64,000 bases of DNA, taken from Sphingomonas sp. NBWT7. Its GTDB lineage: Bacteria > Pseudomonadota > Alphaproteobacteria > Sphingomonadales > Sphingomonadaceae. The notes below the pieces were generated by a model that had not been told where the DNA came from, did no database searches, and was given only the letters and a program-made list of their open reading frames with translations. Location of the stretch: the NCBI RefSeq assembly GCF_014217605.1, contig NZ_CP043639.1:767501-831500 (forward strand). Direction: 5' to 3'. The position numbers and the translations under genes are program-made. Shown here one piece after another: positions 43,824 to 52,004 of this stretch. How positions within the stretch are numbered: the first letter of the stretch is position 1; every line of letters starts with the position of its first letter.

Positions 43824-43901
43824 ATGAAGCACATCGTACCGCTCGTCTTCGCCCTGATCCCGTTTTGCGCCGTCGTCGGCGCTTGCGTGGCTGTGCCGTA
43901 A
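43824..43901 (+). CDS. Possible 25-residue lipoprotein-like peptide
   Basis: ATG 43824 follows AAGG at 43813. The peptide MKHIVPLVFALIPFCAVVGAC plus AVP is a complete signal sequence with a lipobox-like VVGAC and only three residues beyond. Entericidin-like or leaderless small lipoproteins look like this, but so can chance ORFs. It sits between mutL and the rplI terminator. Confidence 0.3.
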   Translation: MKHIVPLVFALIPFCAVVGACVAVP

Positions 43902-43938
43902 GCTGACTGGAGCACTGCTGCCGCACGGTAGAAAGCGA

Positions 43939-43972
43939 AAGGCCCGCCCGGCATGATTGCCGGGCGGGCCTT
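43939..43972. terminator. Strong bidirectional terminator (rplI side)
   Basis: A 15-bp perfect stem, AAGGCCCGCCCGGCA / TGCCGGGCGGGCCTT, with a TGAT loop. It lies 36 bp past the rplI stop on the minus strand and 38 bp past the small ORF on the plus strand. Confidence 0.85.
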
Positions 43973-44007
43973 GTCGTTGCGGTCGGTGTCGTCGAACCGG
44001 AGGGCGA

Positions 44008-44610
44008 TCAGCCCTGCGCCGGCTCCTGACGATCGTCGCGCTCGTCGGCGCTCGCGCCTGGCTCCGCGTTCGGATCGAACGCCTCGACGAAGCCGCCCTG
44101 GTCACGGCCTTCCTCGAAGACCTGCGCCATGACGTCGACGCCCTTCGCCTGCATCTCGGCCTCTTCAGGCGAGCGCGCGATGTTGACCTTCACGTTCACC
44201 GCCACCTCGGGGTGAAGCGCGACCTTCACGTCGTACAGGCCGATCGCCTTGATCGGCTTGTCGAGCACGATCGACGACTTGGCGACCTTGTGGCCGGCCT
44301 CGTTCAGCGCCTCGACCAGATCGCGCACCGCGACCGAGCCGTAGAGCTGACCGACGTTCGACGCCTGGCGAATGATCGTGACCGACGCGTCCTTGAAGGA
44401 CTTCGCCTCGATCTCGGCTTCGCCGCGACGGTTGGCGTTGTCGGCTTCGATGCGGGCGCGGTTGGCCTCGAACACCTTGCGGTTCGATTCGTTGGCGCGC
44501 AGCGCCTTCTTGTTCGGCAACAGGTAGTTGCGGGCGAAGCCGTCCTTCACCTTCACCACGTCGCCGATGGCGCCGAGCTTCTCGACGCGCTCAAGCAGAA
44601 TGACGTCCAT
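44008..44610 (-). CDS. rplI: 50S ribosomal protein L9
   Basis: 200 residues. The N-terminal RNA-binding domain MDVILLERVEKLGAIGDVVK...YLLPNKKALRA is diagnostic, followed by the long linker helix and the C-terminal domain. An extra acidic tail of about 40 residues (ending ADERDDRQEPAQG) exceeds the E. coli length of 149, which is usual in alphaproteobacteria. Third gene of the rpsF-rpsR-rplI operon. Confidence 0.97.
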   Translation of the reverse strand: MDVILLERVEKLGAIGDVVKVKDGFARNYLLPNKKALRANESNRKVFEANRARIEADNANRRGEAEIEAKSFKDASVTIIRQASNVGQLYGSVAVRDLVEALNEAGHKVAKSSIVLDKPIKAIGLYDVKVALHPEVAVNVKVNIARSPEEAEMQAKGVDVMAQVFEEGRDQGGFVEAFDPNAEPGASADERDDRQEPAQG

Positions 44611-44622
44611 CTGCTTCTCTCC

Positions 44623-44847
44623 TTACTTAACGACGTAGGGCAGCAGGCCCAGGTGACGGGCGCGCTTGATCGCCTGGGCGAGCTCGCGCTGCTTCTTGGC
44701 GCTCACCGAGGTGATGCGCGACGGCACGATCTTGCCACGCTCGGACACGAAGCCCTGCAGCAGGCGCACGTCCTTGTAATCGATCCGGGGCGCGTCCTTC
44801 GCGGAGAAGGGGCAGCTCTTGCGGCGGCGGAAGAAGGGGCGGGCCAT
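44623..44847 (-). CDS. rpsR: 30S ribosomal protein S18
   Basis: 74 residues: [20 protein letters not shown], then [20 protein letters not shown] and [20 protein letters not shown], standard S18. The ATG overlaps the stop of rpsF (TAATG). S18 pairs with S6 on the small-subunit platform, so coupled translation makes sense. Confidence 0.97.
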   Translation of the reverse strand: MARPFFRRRKSCPFSAKDAPRIDYKDVRLLQGFVSERGKIVPSRITSVSAKKQRELAQAIKRARHLGLLPYVVK

Positions 44848-45215
44848 TATGCGTTCTCCTCTTCGCGGCGGCGACCACGCTCGCGATCGCGCTCCTGCTT
44901 GCGCATCATCACCGACGGGCCGGCCTCATGCTCGTCGACCTTGACGGTCATGTAGCGGATCACGTCCTCACTGATCGAATGCTGACGCTCGATCTCAGCG
45001 ACGGTGTCGCCCGGCGCGTCGAACTCGATCATCACGTAATGCGCCTTGCGGTTCTTCGCCATGCGATACGCCATCGACCGCAGACCCCAGGTCTCGGTCT
45101 TGACGACCTTGCCCTTGTGATCGGTGACGATCTTGCCGACGGCTTCCGCCATCGTATCCACCTGCGCCTGTGCCAAGTCCTGGCGCGCAAGGAACACGTG
45201 CTCGTACAGAGCCAT
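44847..45215 (-). CDS. rpsF: 30S ribosomal protein S6
   Basis: 122 residues from ATG 45215 ([20 protein letters not shown]). S6 features are [20 protein letters not shown] and [20 protein letters not shown], and a charged C-terminal tail ([17 protein letters not shown]). AAGGAAGGAC precedes the start. First gene of the S6-S18-L9 operon. Confidence 0.97.
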   Translation of the reverse strand: MALYEHVFLARQDLAQAQVDTMAEAVGKIVTDHKGKVVKTETWGLRSMAYRMAKNRKAHYVMIEFDAPGDTVAEIERQHSISEDVIRYMTVKVDEHEAGPSVMMRKQERDRERGRRREEENA

Positions 45216-45244
45216 GTACTTGTCCTTCCTTGGCCGATCGCTGA

Positions 45245-45261
45245 CATGGCCCCGTGCCATG
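45245..45261 (-). promoter_or_regulatory. Small hairpin in the rpsF leader
   Basis: CATGGC and GCCATG form a 6-bp stem 30-46 bp upstream of rpsF. S6:S18 bind their own leader RNA in several bacteria; this hairpin is a possible site, but the CCG-containing bulge that defines the motif was not clearly recognised. Confidence 0.3.
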
Positions 45262-45291
45262 CCCCTCCGGCTGTCGTCCTCAAACGGCAAA

Positions 45292-45317
45292 GGGCGGGGA
45301 GACGCTGCTCCCCGCCC
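45292..45317 (-). terminator. Terminator after the RcnB-like gene
   Basis: A 10-bp stem, GGGCGGGGAG / CTCCCCGCCC, with loop ACGCTG lies 44 bp after the stop at 45361 and is followed on the minus strand by TTTGCCG. It separates that gene from rpsF. Confidence 0.75.
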
Positions 45318-45360
45318 GTGCTGCCGGCTCCCATACGCGGGGGCCAGGAAAATGCAAGCC

Positions 45361-45735
45361 TTAGCGCAGCGCGTTGGCGATGACGCTGAGGATCAGCCCG
45401 TTGTTGCCGATCAGCACCGCGTCGTTGCCCGAGCGGACCCACTGCTGCCCACGACGCGGCGCGTACAGGCGACGCTGGCGGTACTGGCGATAGTCAATCA
45501 CGCGATAGTTGGTGGCGTAGCGCCGGTCGAAGCGCTGGCCCTTGCGCCAGGCGCGATAGTTGTTGCGGTTGACCGTCTGGCGCTTGACCACCGTCTTGCG
45601 CACTACCGTGCCGTTCGGCCGCTGCTTGATCGTTGTCACCGTCTCGCGGCGCTGTTGCGCCTCGGCGCTGGCGGCGATCATCGGCGTGGCGACGAGCGTG
45701 GCAGCGATTCCGGCCTGGATCAGCTTCTTGAACAT
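45361..45735 (-). CDS. RcnB-family periplasmic protein
   Basis: 124 residues. A signal peptide ([20 protein letters not shown], cleavage near AEAQ) precedes a basic region ([20 protein letters not shown]) and the C-terminal RcnB motif: [25 protein letters not shown], then GLILSVI. RcnB in E. coli modulates Ni/Co efflux in the periplasm; many alphaproteobacteria have several homologues of unknown role. Its own terminator lies downstream. Confidence 0.8.
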   Translation of the reverse strand: MFKKLIQAGIAATLVATPMIAASAEAQQRRETVTTIKQRPNGTVVRKTVVKRQTVNRNNYRAWRKGQRFDRRYATNYRVIDYRQYRQRRLYAPRRGQQWVRSGNDAVLIGNNGLILSVIANALR

Positions 45736-45929
45736 GATGTGGCTCCTTGATGAACTCGATACTGGCGGCGCCGTGACCGCGGCGTCGAGAACCTATCTGG
45801 GCGCCGGTTGTATCCCGCGCGTGGCATGGACGCGGTCAAATGGTCGCGAATTGTCGCAATAGTCGCGTGGCGATGAACCGCGGTTCAGGAAGCAAGCATT
45901 TCTACACGCGCGGCTGGTACGCCGCTAAC

Positions 45930-47423
45930 ATGACGACGATGCATCACCCGACCCTCCAACCTGCGACATCTGATCGCCAGCGCCTTCGCCGCGGGGGCAC
46001 GCGTCCTGTGTCGACCCGCATGTGGCTCACGATCGTGGCGGTGGCGATGCTGGCGTCGCTCTATGTCGGCTGGGTCGGATTCATCGCCTCGGACGATTCG
46101 CTCTATCATCAAGGCGCGATGCGCTGGCTGACCGATCCGCCGTTCGCCGGCAGCGATCACTGGTCGACGCGCTTTCCGCTGACGCTGACCTTCGCGGCGG
46201 TGCTGGCGACGCTGGGGCAGACTTACGTCGCGTTCGGCGTGACGGCGATCCTGTTCTATGTCGTGCTGGTGGCAGTCACGGCACGGTTCGCGAGGAGCGT
46301 CGCAGGCGCGCGCGCAGGCTGGATCGCGGCGCTGCTGACGGCGACGCTTCCCGTCGTGGTCAGCCATGCGACCACCGTCAGCGTCGACCTGCTCGAAGCG
46401 GCGGCGCTGCTGGCGGGGGCGCTGCTGGTCGGCCGCGCCGGGGATGATCGCGCCGGTTGGCTGCGCGCCGCGGCGGGCGGCGGCTTGTTCGGCGTCGCGA
46501 TCCTGTGCCGAGAGACGAGCGTGCTCGCGCTCGCCATATTAGGCCCGCTGCTGCTGATCGGACGGCCGATCCCGCGCCGCGTGCTGATCGCCTGTGCCGT
46601 CGGTGCCGGCGCCGTGCTGATCGGCGAGGCGCTGTTCCAATATGCGATGACGGGCGATCCGCTGCGGCGCTACACGATCGCGTTCAATCACGACGAGCAC
46701 ATCGACCGCGCCGCCAACAAGGAAGGCAACTTCCTGCTGTGGCCGCCGATCGATCCGCTGCTGGTGCTGATGGTGAACGACGATTTCGGCCTGCTGTTCT
46801 GGCTCGCCGGTGCCGCGATCGCGGGCGGGACGTGGCGGTCGATCGATCCGTCTCGCCGCTGTCCGCTCGCCCTGCTCTTGTGCATGGCCGCGGCAGGATT
46901 TGTGCTGGTATCGGTGCTCTACTCGAAGCTGGTGCTCAACCCGCGCTATTTCATGCTGGCCGCGCTCGCCGCGATCGTCGTGCTCGCGATCTGGCTCGAT
47001 CGGCTCGAGGCGCAATGGCGCACCCTGATCCTCGCCGCATTCGTCGCGAGCAACCTTTTGCTGATGAGCGTCGGCAACGCGCACCCGCGCTGGTCGATGG
47101 AGGCGCTGGTCGACGCTGCCGCACGGTATCCGGGGGAGACAGTGGCGGGCGAGGCGAGCGACGTGCGCCGTGCCGACCTGCCGATGGCGATCCTCGGCCA
47201 GACGAACCTTCGCGGGCTGCCGGCGGCGCCCGGCGGACTTGCGGTCGTGCCCGCAGATGCCGCGCCGACGCACGGCGTGATCGCGCGCTATCCTTCGCCG
47301 CCGACGCGGCTTGGCGCGCTCCTCCGCACGCTAGGGCTCGAACCGTTCGTTCCAGCGCCGATCGCACGCCGGATGTTCGCGCCCAGCCCGGAACAGGTGC
47401 TGATCCGCACGACGGGCGGTTGA
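45930..47423 (+). CDS. GT-C-like polytopic membrane glycosyltransferase
   Basis: About 497 residues from ATG 45930 with roughly ten membrane helices. An acidic loop after helix 1 (GFIASDDSLYHQGAMRWLTD) matches the catalytic Asp position of GT39/ArnT-type enzymes, which use polyprenyl-phosphate sugars. The later segment KLVLNPRYFMLAALAAIVVLAIW and a soluble C-terminal domain also fit. In-frame starts at 45840, 45873 and 45939 are possible. The donor and acceptor cannot be inferred. Confidence 0.7.
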   Translation: MTTMHHPTLQPATSDRQRLRRGGTRPVSTRMWLTIVAVAMLASLYVGWVGFIASDDSLYHQGAMRWLTDPPFAGSDHWSTRFPLTLTFAAVLATLGQTYVAFGVTAILFYVVLVAVTARFARSVAGARAGWIAALLTATLPVVVSHATTVSVDLLEAAALLAGALLVGRAGDDRAGWLRAAAGGGLFGVAILCRETSVLALAILGPLLLIGRPIPRRVLIACAVGAGAVLIGEALFQYAMTGDPLRRYTIAFNHDEHIDRAANKEGNFLLWPPIDPLLVLMVNDDFGLLFWLAGAAIAGGTWRSIDPSRRCPLALLLCMAAAGFVLVSVLYSKLVLNPRYFMLAALAAIVVLAIWLDRLEAQWRTLILAAFVASNLLLMSVGNAHPRWSMEALVDAAARYPGETVAGEASDVRRADLPMAILGQTNLRGLPAAPGGLAVVPADAAPTHGVIARYPSPPTRLGALLRTLGLEPFVPAPIARRMFAPSPEQVLIRTTGG

Positions 47424-47475
47424 CCACGACGCATCGCCGCGCCTACCGCGCGCCTCTTTGCAATGGGAGAGGCCG

Positions 47476-48411
47476 GTGCGCGCGTTCATCTTTCCGGGTC
47501 AGGGCAGCCAGGCGGTCGGCATGGGCCAGGCGCTCGCCGCCGCCAGCCCGATCGCCCGCGAGGTATTGCAGGAAGTCGACGAAGCGCTCGGCCAGAACCT
47601 GTCGCGGCTGATGGCGGAAGGGCCGGCGGACGAGTTGACGCTGACCGAGAATGCACAGCCCGCGATCATGGCGAATGCCATCGCGACGCTGCGCGTGCTC
47701 GAGCGCGAGGGCGGCATTCGGTTGGCCGAGAAGGCCGACTTCGTGGCTGGCCATAGCCTTGGCGAATATACCGCGCTGTGCGCCGCGGGCGCGATCGACC
47801 TTGCGACGACGGCGCGGCTTCTGAAGCTGCGCGGGCAGGCGATGCAGGCCGCCGTGCCGGTGGGCGAGGGATCGATGGCGGCCCTGCTCGGCGCGGACCT
47901 TGCCAAGGCGCAGGCGATCGCGGAAGCGGCGAGCGAGGGCGACGTTTGTACCGTCGCGAACGACAACGATCCGACGCAGGTCGTGATCTCGGGTACGGCA
48001 GCGGCGATCGACCGCGCGATCGCGATCGCCAAGGATCACGGCGCTAAGCGCGGCATCAAGCTGCCGGTGTCGGCACCGTTCCACTGCCCGCTGATGCAGC
48101 CCGCCGCCGACGCGATGCGCGATGCGCTGGCGAAGGCGCGGATCGACGCGCCGCTCGTGCCCGTCTACGCCAACGTCAGCGCCGCGCCGGCGAGCGACCC
48201 CGACACGATCCGGCGGCTCTTGGTAGAGCAGGTGACGGGCATGGTGCGCTGGCGCGAATCGGTGCTGGCGATGGCCGAGGCCGGCACGGGGAGCTTCGTC
48301 GAATTCGGCGGCAAGGTGCTGGGACCGATGGTGAAGCGGATCGTGCCCGACGCCGAAGCGATCAGCGTCGTCACGATGGACGACGTCGAAGCGCTGCTGA
48401 AGGCGCTGTAA
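47476..48411 (+). CDS. fabD: Malonyl-CoA:ACP transacylase
   Basis: 311 residues from GTG 47476 after GGGAGAGG. Motifs are FIFPGQGSQAVGMG, the nucleophile in GHSLGEYTALCAAG and the catalytic His in KLPVSAPFHCPLM. FabD loads malonate on ACP for chain extension. fabG follows after 25 bp and acpP and fabF are downstream, the conserved fatty-acid cluster. AccD, which supplies malonyl-CoA, is elsewhere in this window. Confidence 0.95.
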   Translation: MRAFIFPGQGSQAVGMGQALAAASPIAREVLQEVDEALGQNLSRLMAEGPADELTLTENAQPAIMANAIATLRVLEREGGIRLAEKADFVAGHSLGEYTALCAAGAIDLATTARLLKLRGQAMQAAVPVGEGSMAALLGADLAKAQAIAEAASEGDVCTVANDNDPTQVVISGTAAAIDRAIAIAKDHGAKRGIKLPVSAPFHCPLMQPAADAMRDALAKARIDAPLVPVYANVSAAPASDPDTIRRLLVEQVTGMVRWRESVLAMAEAGTGSFVEFGGKVLGPMVKRIVPDAEAISVVTMDDVEALLKAL

Positions 48412-48436
48412 TCCAAGCCTGCATCAAGGAGCATTA

Positions 48437-49180
48437 ATGATGTTCGACCTTACGGGCATGACAGCGCTGGTGACGGGCGCGTCGGGCGGGATCGGATCGG
48501 CGATCGCGAAGGCGCTGGCGGCGCAGGGCGCGCGGCTCGCGGTATCGGGATCCAATGCCGAGAAGCTCGACGCGTTTCGCGATACGCTAAGCGGCGATCA
48601 TGTTGCGTTGCCAACCAATCTCTCCGACTCAGCGTCGGTCGATGCGCTGGTGCCGGCGGCGGTCGCGGCGCTGGGCGGGCGGCTCGACATCCTCGTCAAC
48701 AACGCCGGGGTGACGCGCGACAATCTGGCGATGCGGATGAAGGACGACGAATGGTCCGACGTGATCCGTATCAACCTTGAGGCCGCGTTCCGGCTGGTAC
48801 GCGCCGCCGCCAAGCCGATGATGAAGCAGCGCTTCGGCCGCGTCGTCTCGATCACCTCGGTCGTCGGGCAGACGGGCAACCCGGGACAGGCCAACTATGC
48901 TGCGTCGAAAGCAGGGCTCGTCGGCATGTCCAAGGCGCTCGCGCAGGAACTGGCGAGCCGCGGCATTACCGTCAATTGCGTCGCCCCCGGCTTCATCCGC
49001 TCGGCGATGACCGACGTGCTGCCCGACGCGCAGAAGGCAGCTTTGCTCACCAAAATCCCCGCCGGTGATCTCGGCGCGGGCGAGGACATCGGCGCCGCGG
49101 TCGTCTACCTCGCATCGCGCGAGGCGGGGTATGTGACGGGTCAGACGCTGCACGTGAACGGCGGCATGGCGATGATCTGA
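48437..49180 (+). CDS. fabG: 3-oxoacyl-ACP reductase
   Basis: 247-residue short-chain dehydrogenase. NADPH motif TGASGGIGSAIAKAL, NNAGVT, the Ser in SITSVVGQTGNPGQ, and catalytic YAASKAG are all present; GYVTGQTLHVNGGMAMI is the family C-terminus. AAGGAG precedes the ATG by five bases (a second ATG follows directly). It reduces the beta-keto group after each condensation. Confidence 0.96.
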   Translation: MMFDLTGMTALVTGASGGIGSAIAKALAAQGARLAVSGSNAEKLDAFRDTLSGDHVALPTNLSDSASVDALVPAAVAALGGRLDILVNNAGVTRDNLAMRMKDDEWSDVIRINLEAAFRLVRAAAKPMMKQRFGRVVSITSVVGQTGNPGQANYAASKAGLVGMSKALAQELASRGITVNCVAPGFIRSAMTDVLPDAQKAALLTKIPAGDLGAGEDIGAAVVYLASREAGYVTGQTLHVNGGMAMI

Positions 49181-49333
49181 CAGGGATTTGATGGGGACCC
49201 ACCAGGCGTTGATCGGGAACTGATCGGGATCAGATGCCCCGGCGGCGGGACCGAACCACCCTTGTCACGACACGAACCCCGTTCTACCTGCGTTCAGGAA
49301 TACCAACCCCCCGATCGAAAGAGGGACTGATTT

Positions 49334-49570
49334 ATGAGCGAGACCGCCGACCGCGTTAAGAAGATCGTCGTCGAGCATCTCGGCGTCGAGGCCGAAAAGG
49401 TCACCGAGGACGCCAGCTTCATCGACGATCTGGGTGCGGACAGCCTCGACATCGTCGAGCTGGTGATGGCGTTCGAGGAAGAGTTCGGCGTCGAGATCCC
49501 CGATGATGCCGCCGAGAAGATCACCACCGTGCGCGACGCGATCACCTATATCGACGAGCACAAGGGCTGA
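49334..49570 (+). CDS. acpP: Acyl carrier protein
   Basis: 78 residues, acidic, with the phosphopantetheine serine in [11 protein letters not shown] (about residue 37) and helix 1 [16 protein letters not shown]. It carries growing acyl chains. The 153-bp gap after fabG gives it room for its own promoter, but no clear hexamers were seen. Confidence 0.97.
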   Translation: MSETADRVKKIVVEHLGVEAEKVTEDASFIDDLGADSLDIVELVMAFEEEFGVEIPDDAAEKITTVRDAITYIDEHKG

Positions 49571-49580
49571 TCCTCGGAAA

Positions 49581-49605
49581 CGGGGCGTGCCGGCCGGCCG
49601 CCCCG
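49581..49605 (+). terminator. Hairpin just after acpP
   Basis: CGGGGCG / CGCCCCG arms around a GC-rich 11-nt loop start 11 bp after the stop. It may stabilise or attenuate the acpP transcript ahead of the stronger terminator downstream. Confidence 0.45.
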
Positions 49606-49617
49606 GTCTGGATTTTG

Positions 49618-49657
49618 AACGGCTCCCCGTCCCCGGCTAGAGGGCGGGGGGCCGTTT
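49618..49657 (+). terminator. Intrinsic terminator between acpP and fabF
   Basis: A long stem (AACGGC-CCCC-G... paired with ...CGGGG-GCCGTT) with a small CCGGCTAGA loop is followed by TTTCGTTTTCG. It would set acpP expression apart from fabF, in keeping with the high demand for ACP. Confidence 0.7.
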
Positions 49658-49685
49658 CGTTTTCGATTGTACATGGAGTAGCGCG

Positions 49686-50945
49686 ATGCGCCGCGTTGTC
49701 GTCACCGGTCTTGGCCTCGTCACCCCGCTGGGTGCGGACGTCGAGACAGCCTGGGCCAATATCATCGCCGGCAAGTCCGGCGCCGGCCCGATCACGCATT
49801 TCGACGCGAGCGAATACAAGTGCCGCATCGCGTGCGAGGTGAAGCCGGCGGATCACGCCTACGGCTTCGACCCGGGCAAGCGCGTCGACCACAAAATCCA
49901 GCGGCAGGTCGATCCGTTCATCGTATTCGGGATCGACGCGGCGGGCCAAGCGCTCGAGGACGCCGGGCTGACCGAGATGAGCGGGGCTGAGCGGCTGCGT
50001 GCGGGCTGCTCGATCGGATCGGGCATCGGCGGGCTGCCGGGGATCGCGAGCGAATCGATCGTACTGCACACCAAGGGGCCGGGCCGCGTCAGCCCGCACT
50101 TCGTCCACGGCCGGCTGATCAATCTCATCTCGGGGCAGGTCAGCATCAAATACGGGCTGATGGGTCCCAATCATGCGGTCGTGACCGCCTGCTCGACGGG
50201 CGCGCACTCGATCGGCGACGCCGCGCGAATGATCGCGATGGACGATGCCGACGTGATGCTGGCAGGCGGCGCGGAGGGCGCGATCTGTCCGCTCGGCATC
50301 GCCGGGTTCGCGCAGGCGCGCGCGCTCAGCACCAATTTCAATGACACGCCCGAGAAGGCGAGCCGTCCGTACGACCGCGACCGAGACGGCTTCGTGATGG
50401 GCGAGGGCGCAGGCGTCGTCGTGCTCGAGGAATATGAGCGGGCGAAAGCACGCGGCGCGAAGATCTATGCCGAAGTCATCGGCTATGGCCTGTCGGGCGA
50501 TGCTTATCACGTGACGGCGCCGCACCCCGAGGGATCGGGCGCGTTCCGTTCGATGGAGATGGCGATGCGCAAATCCGGGCTGCGGCTCGAGGACATCGAC
50601 TATGTCAACGCGCACGGCACCTCGACGCCGCTCGGCGACGAGCTCGAATTGGGCGCCGTGCGGCGCTTGTTCGGCGAAAACCTCGGGTCGATGTCGATGT
50701 CGTCGACCAAGTCGGCGATCGGCCACCTGTTGGGCGGCGCAGGCGCGGTGGAAAGCATCTTCTGCATCCTCGCGATGCGCGATCAGATCGTGCCCCCGAC
50801 GCTCAACCTCGACAATCCGAGCGAGAATTGCGTCGGCGTCGACCTCGTGCCGCATGTCGCAAAGAAGCGCGAGGTGCGCGCCGTACTAAACAACAGCTTC
50901 GGCTTCGGCGGCACCAATGCGTCGCTCGTCATGCGCGCGATCTGA
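49686..50945 (+). CDS. fabF: Beta-ketoacyl-ACP synthase II
   Basis: 419-residue thiolase-fold condensing enzyme. The catalytic triad is Cys in VVTACSTGAHSI, His in VNAHGTSTPLGD and His in SAIGHLLGGAGAVE. The C-terminal NNSFGFGGTNASLVMR is the standard ending. It elongates acyl-ACP with malonyl-ACP. mltG begins 21 bp later and may share its transcript. Confidence 0.96.
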   Translation: MRRVVVTGLGLVTPLGADVETAWANIIAGKSGAGPITHFDASEYKCRIACEVKPADHAYGFDPGKRVDHKIQRQVDPFIVFGIDAAGQALEDAGLTEMSGAERLRAGCSIGSGIGGLPGIASESIVLHTKGPGRVSPHFVHGRLINLISGQVSIKYGLMGPNHAVVTACSTGAHSIGDAARMIAMDDADVMLAGGAEGAICPLGIAGFAQARALSTNFNDTPEKASRPYDRDRDGFVMGEGAGVVVLEEYERAKARGAKIYAEVIGYGLSGDAYHVTAPHPEGSGAFRSMEMAMRKSGLRLEDIDYVNAHGTSTPLGDELELGAVRRLFGENLGSMSMSSTKSAIGHLLGGAGAVESIFCILAMRDQIVPPTLNLDNPSENCVGVDLVPHVAKKREVRAVLNNSFGFGGTNASLVMRAI

Positions 50946-50966
50946 TCGATCGCGCGGAGAGGCGTG

Positions 50967-51935
50967 ATGCGTAGAATCGGGTGCCTCGGGCTGCTGATCG
51001 GCGTCGTGGCGATCGCGGCGCTGTTCTGGGCGGCGCGCGATTGGTCCGGCGGAGGGCCGTCGAACAAGCCGGTCACGCTCGTCGTGCCGCAGGGCGCGAG
51101 CCTCGCGCGCGCGGCGGCGACGCTTGAGCAGCAGGGCGCGATCCGCTCGGCGTGGCGCTTCCGCGGCTACGCCCGCGTGTTCGGATCGGGCACGCCGATC
51201 AAGACCGGCGAGTATGAGATACCGGCTGGCGCCAGCGCCGCCGACATCCTGGCGCTGCTCGAATCGGGCAAGGTTCGGCAGCGGCTGGTGCCAGTCCCCG
51301 AGGGGTATCCTTCCGTTCTCGTTCACGACGCGTTGACGCGCGCCGAGGGGCTGACGGGCACGGTTGCGGTGCCGCGCGAGGGTTCGGTACTGCCCGATAG
51401 CTATGCCTATCAGCTCGGCGACACGCGCGCGGCGGTGCTCGGCCGAATGCAGAAGGCGATGCGCGATTATCTCGCGGCGGCGTGGAAGCAGCGCAAGCCG
51501 GGCATCGCGGTGACGACGCCCGATCAGGCGATCGTCCTTGCATCGATCGTCGAGAAGGAGACCGGCAAGCCGGGCGAGCGCCGCACCGTCGCCGCCGTCT
51601 ATTCGAACCGGCTGAAACGCGGCATGCCGCTGCAGGCGGACCCCACCGTAATCTACCCGATCACCAAGGGGCGGCCGTTGGGCCGACGCATCCTGCGGTC
51701 CGAACTTCAGGCGCGCAACGGGTATAATACCTATGCCAGCGCGGGTCTGCCGATCGGCCCAATCGCGAACCCCGGCCGCGCGTCGATCGACGCGGTGCTC
51801 GATCCCGCGGCGAGCTCGGCGTTGTATTTCGTGGCCGACGGCACGGGCGGGCACGTGTTCGCCGACACGCTAGACCAGCACAACGCCAACGTGCGCAAAT
51901 GGTATGCCATCCGGCGCGCGCGCGGCGAGATGTGA
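50967..51935 (+). CDS. mltG: Endolytic murein transglycosylase MltG
   Basis: 322 residues from ATG 50967 after GGAGAGG. A membrane anchor (GLLIGVVAIAALFWAA) is followed by a LysM-like subdomain (LVVPQGASLARAAATLEQQG) and the YceG catalytic domain with the catalytic Glu in LASIVEKETGKPGER, then LQADPTVIYPITKG and NTYASAGLPIGPIANPG. MltG cuts nascent glycan strands. The order acpP-fabF-mltG is conserved in alphaproteobacteria. Confidence 0.95.
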   Translation: MRRIGCLGLLIGVVAIAALFWAARDWSGGGPSNKPVTLVVPQGASLARAAATLEQQGAIRSAWRFRGYARVFGSGTPIKTGEYEIPAGASAADILALLESGKVRQRLVPVPEGYPSVLVHDALTRAEGLTGTVAVPREGSVLPDSYAYQLGDTRAAVLGRMQKAMRDYLAAAWKQRKPGIAVTTPDQAIVLASIVEKETGKPGERRTVAAVYSNRLKRGMPLQADPTVIYPITKGRPLGRRILRSELQARNGYNTYASAGLPIGPIANPGRASIDAVLDPAASSALYFVADGTGGHVFADTLDQHNANVRKWYAIRRARGEM

Positions 51936-51965
51936 GGATAAGCTGTTCCCTTTGCGGGGCGGCAG

Positions 51966-51990
51966 CGTAGAACGAAAGCGTTCGTTTACG
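51966..51990. promoter_or_regulatory. Hyphenated inverted repeat before the divL-like gene
   Basis: CGTA-G-AACGAA-AGCG-TTCGTT-TACG: ten paired bases with one bulged G and a four-base loop, 15 bp before the TTG start. It could be an operator or an RNA hairpin that ends mltG transcription or covers the ribosome site. No T-run follows. Confidence 0.5.
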
Positions 51991-52004
51991 GAAGCGCCCC
52001 GTCC

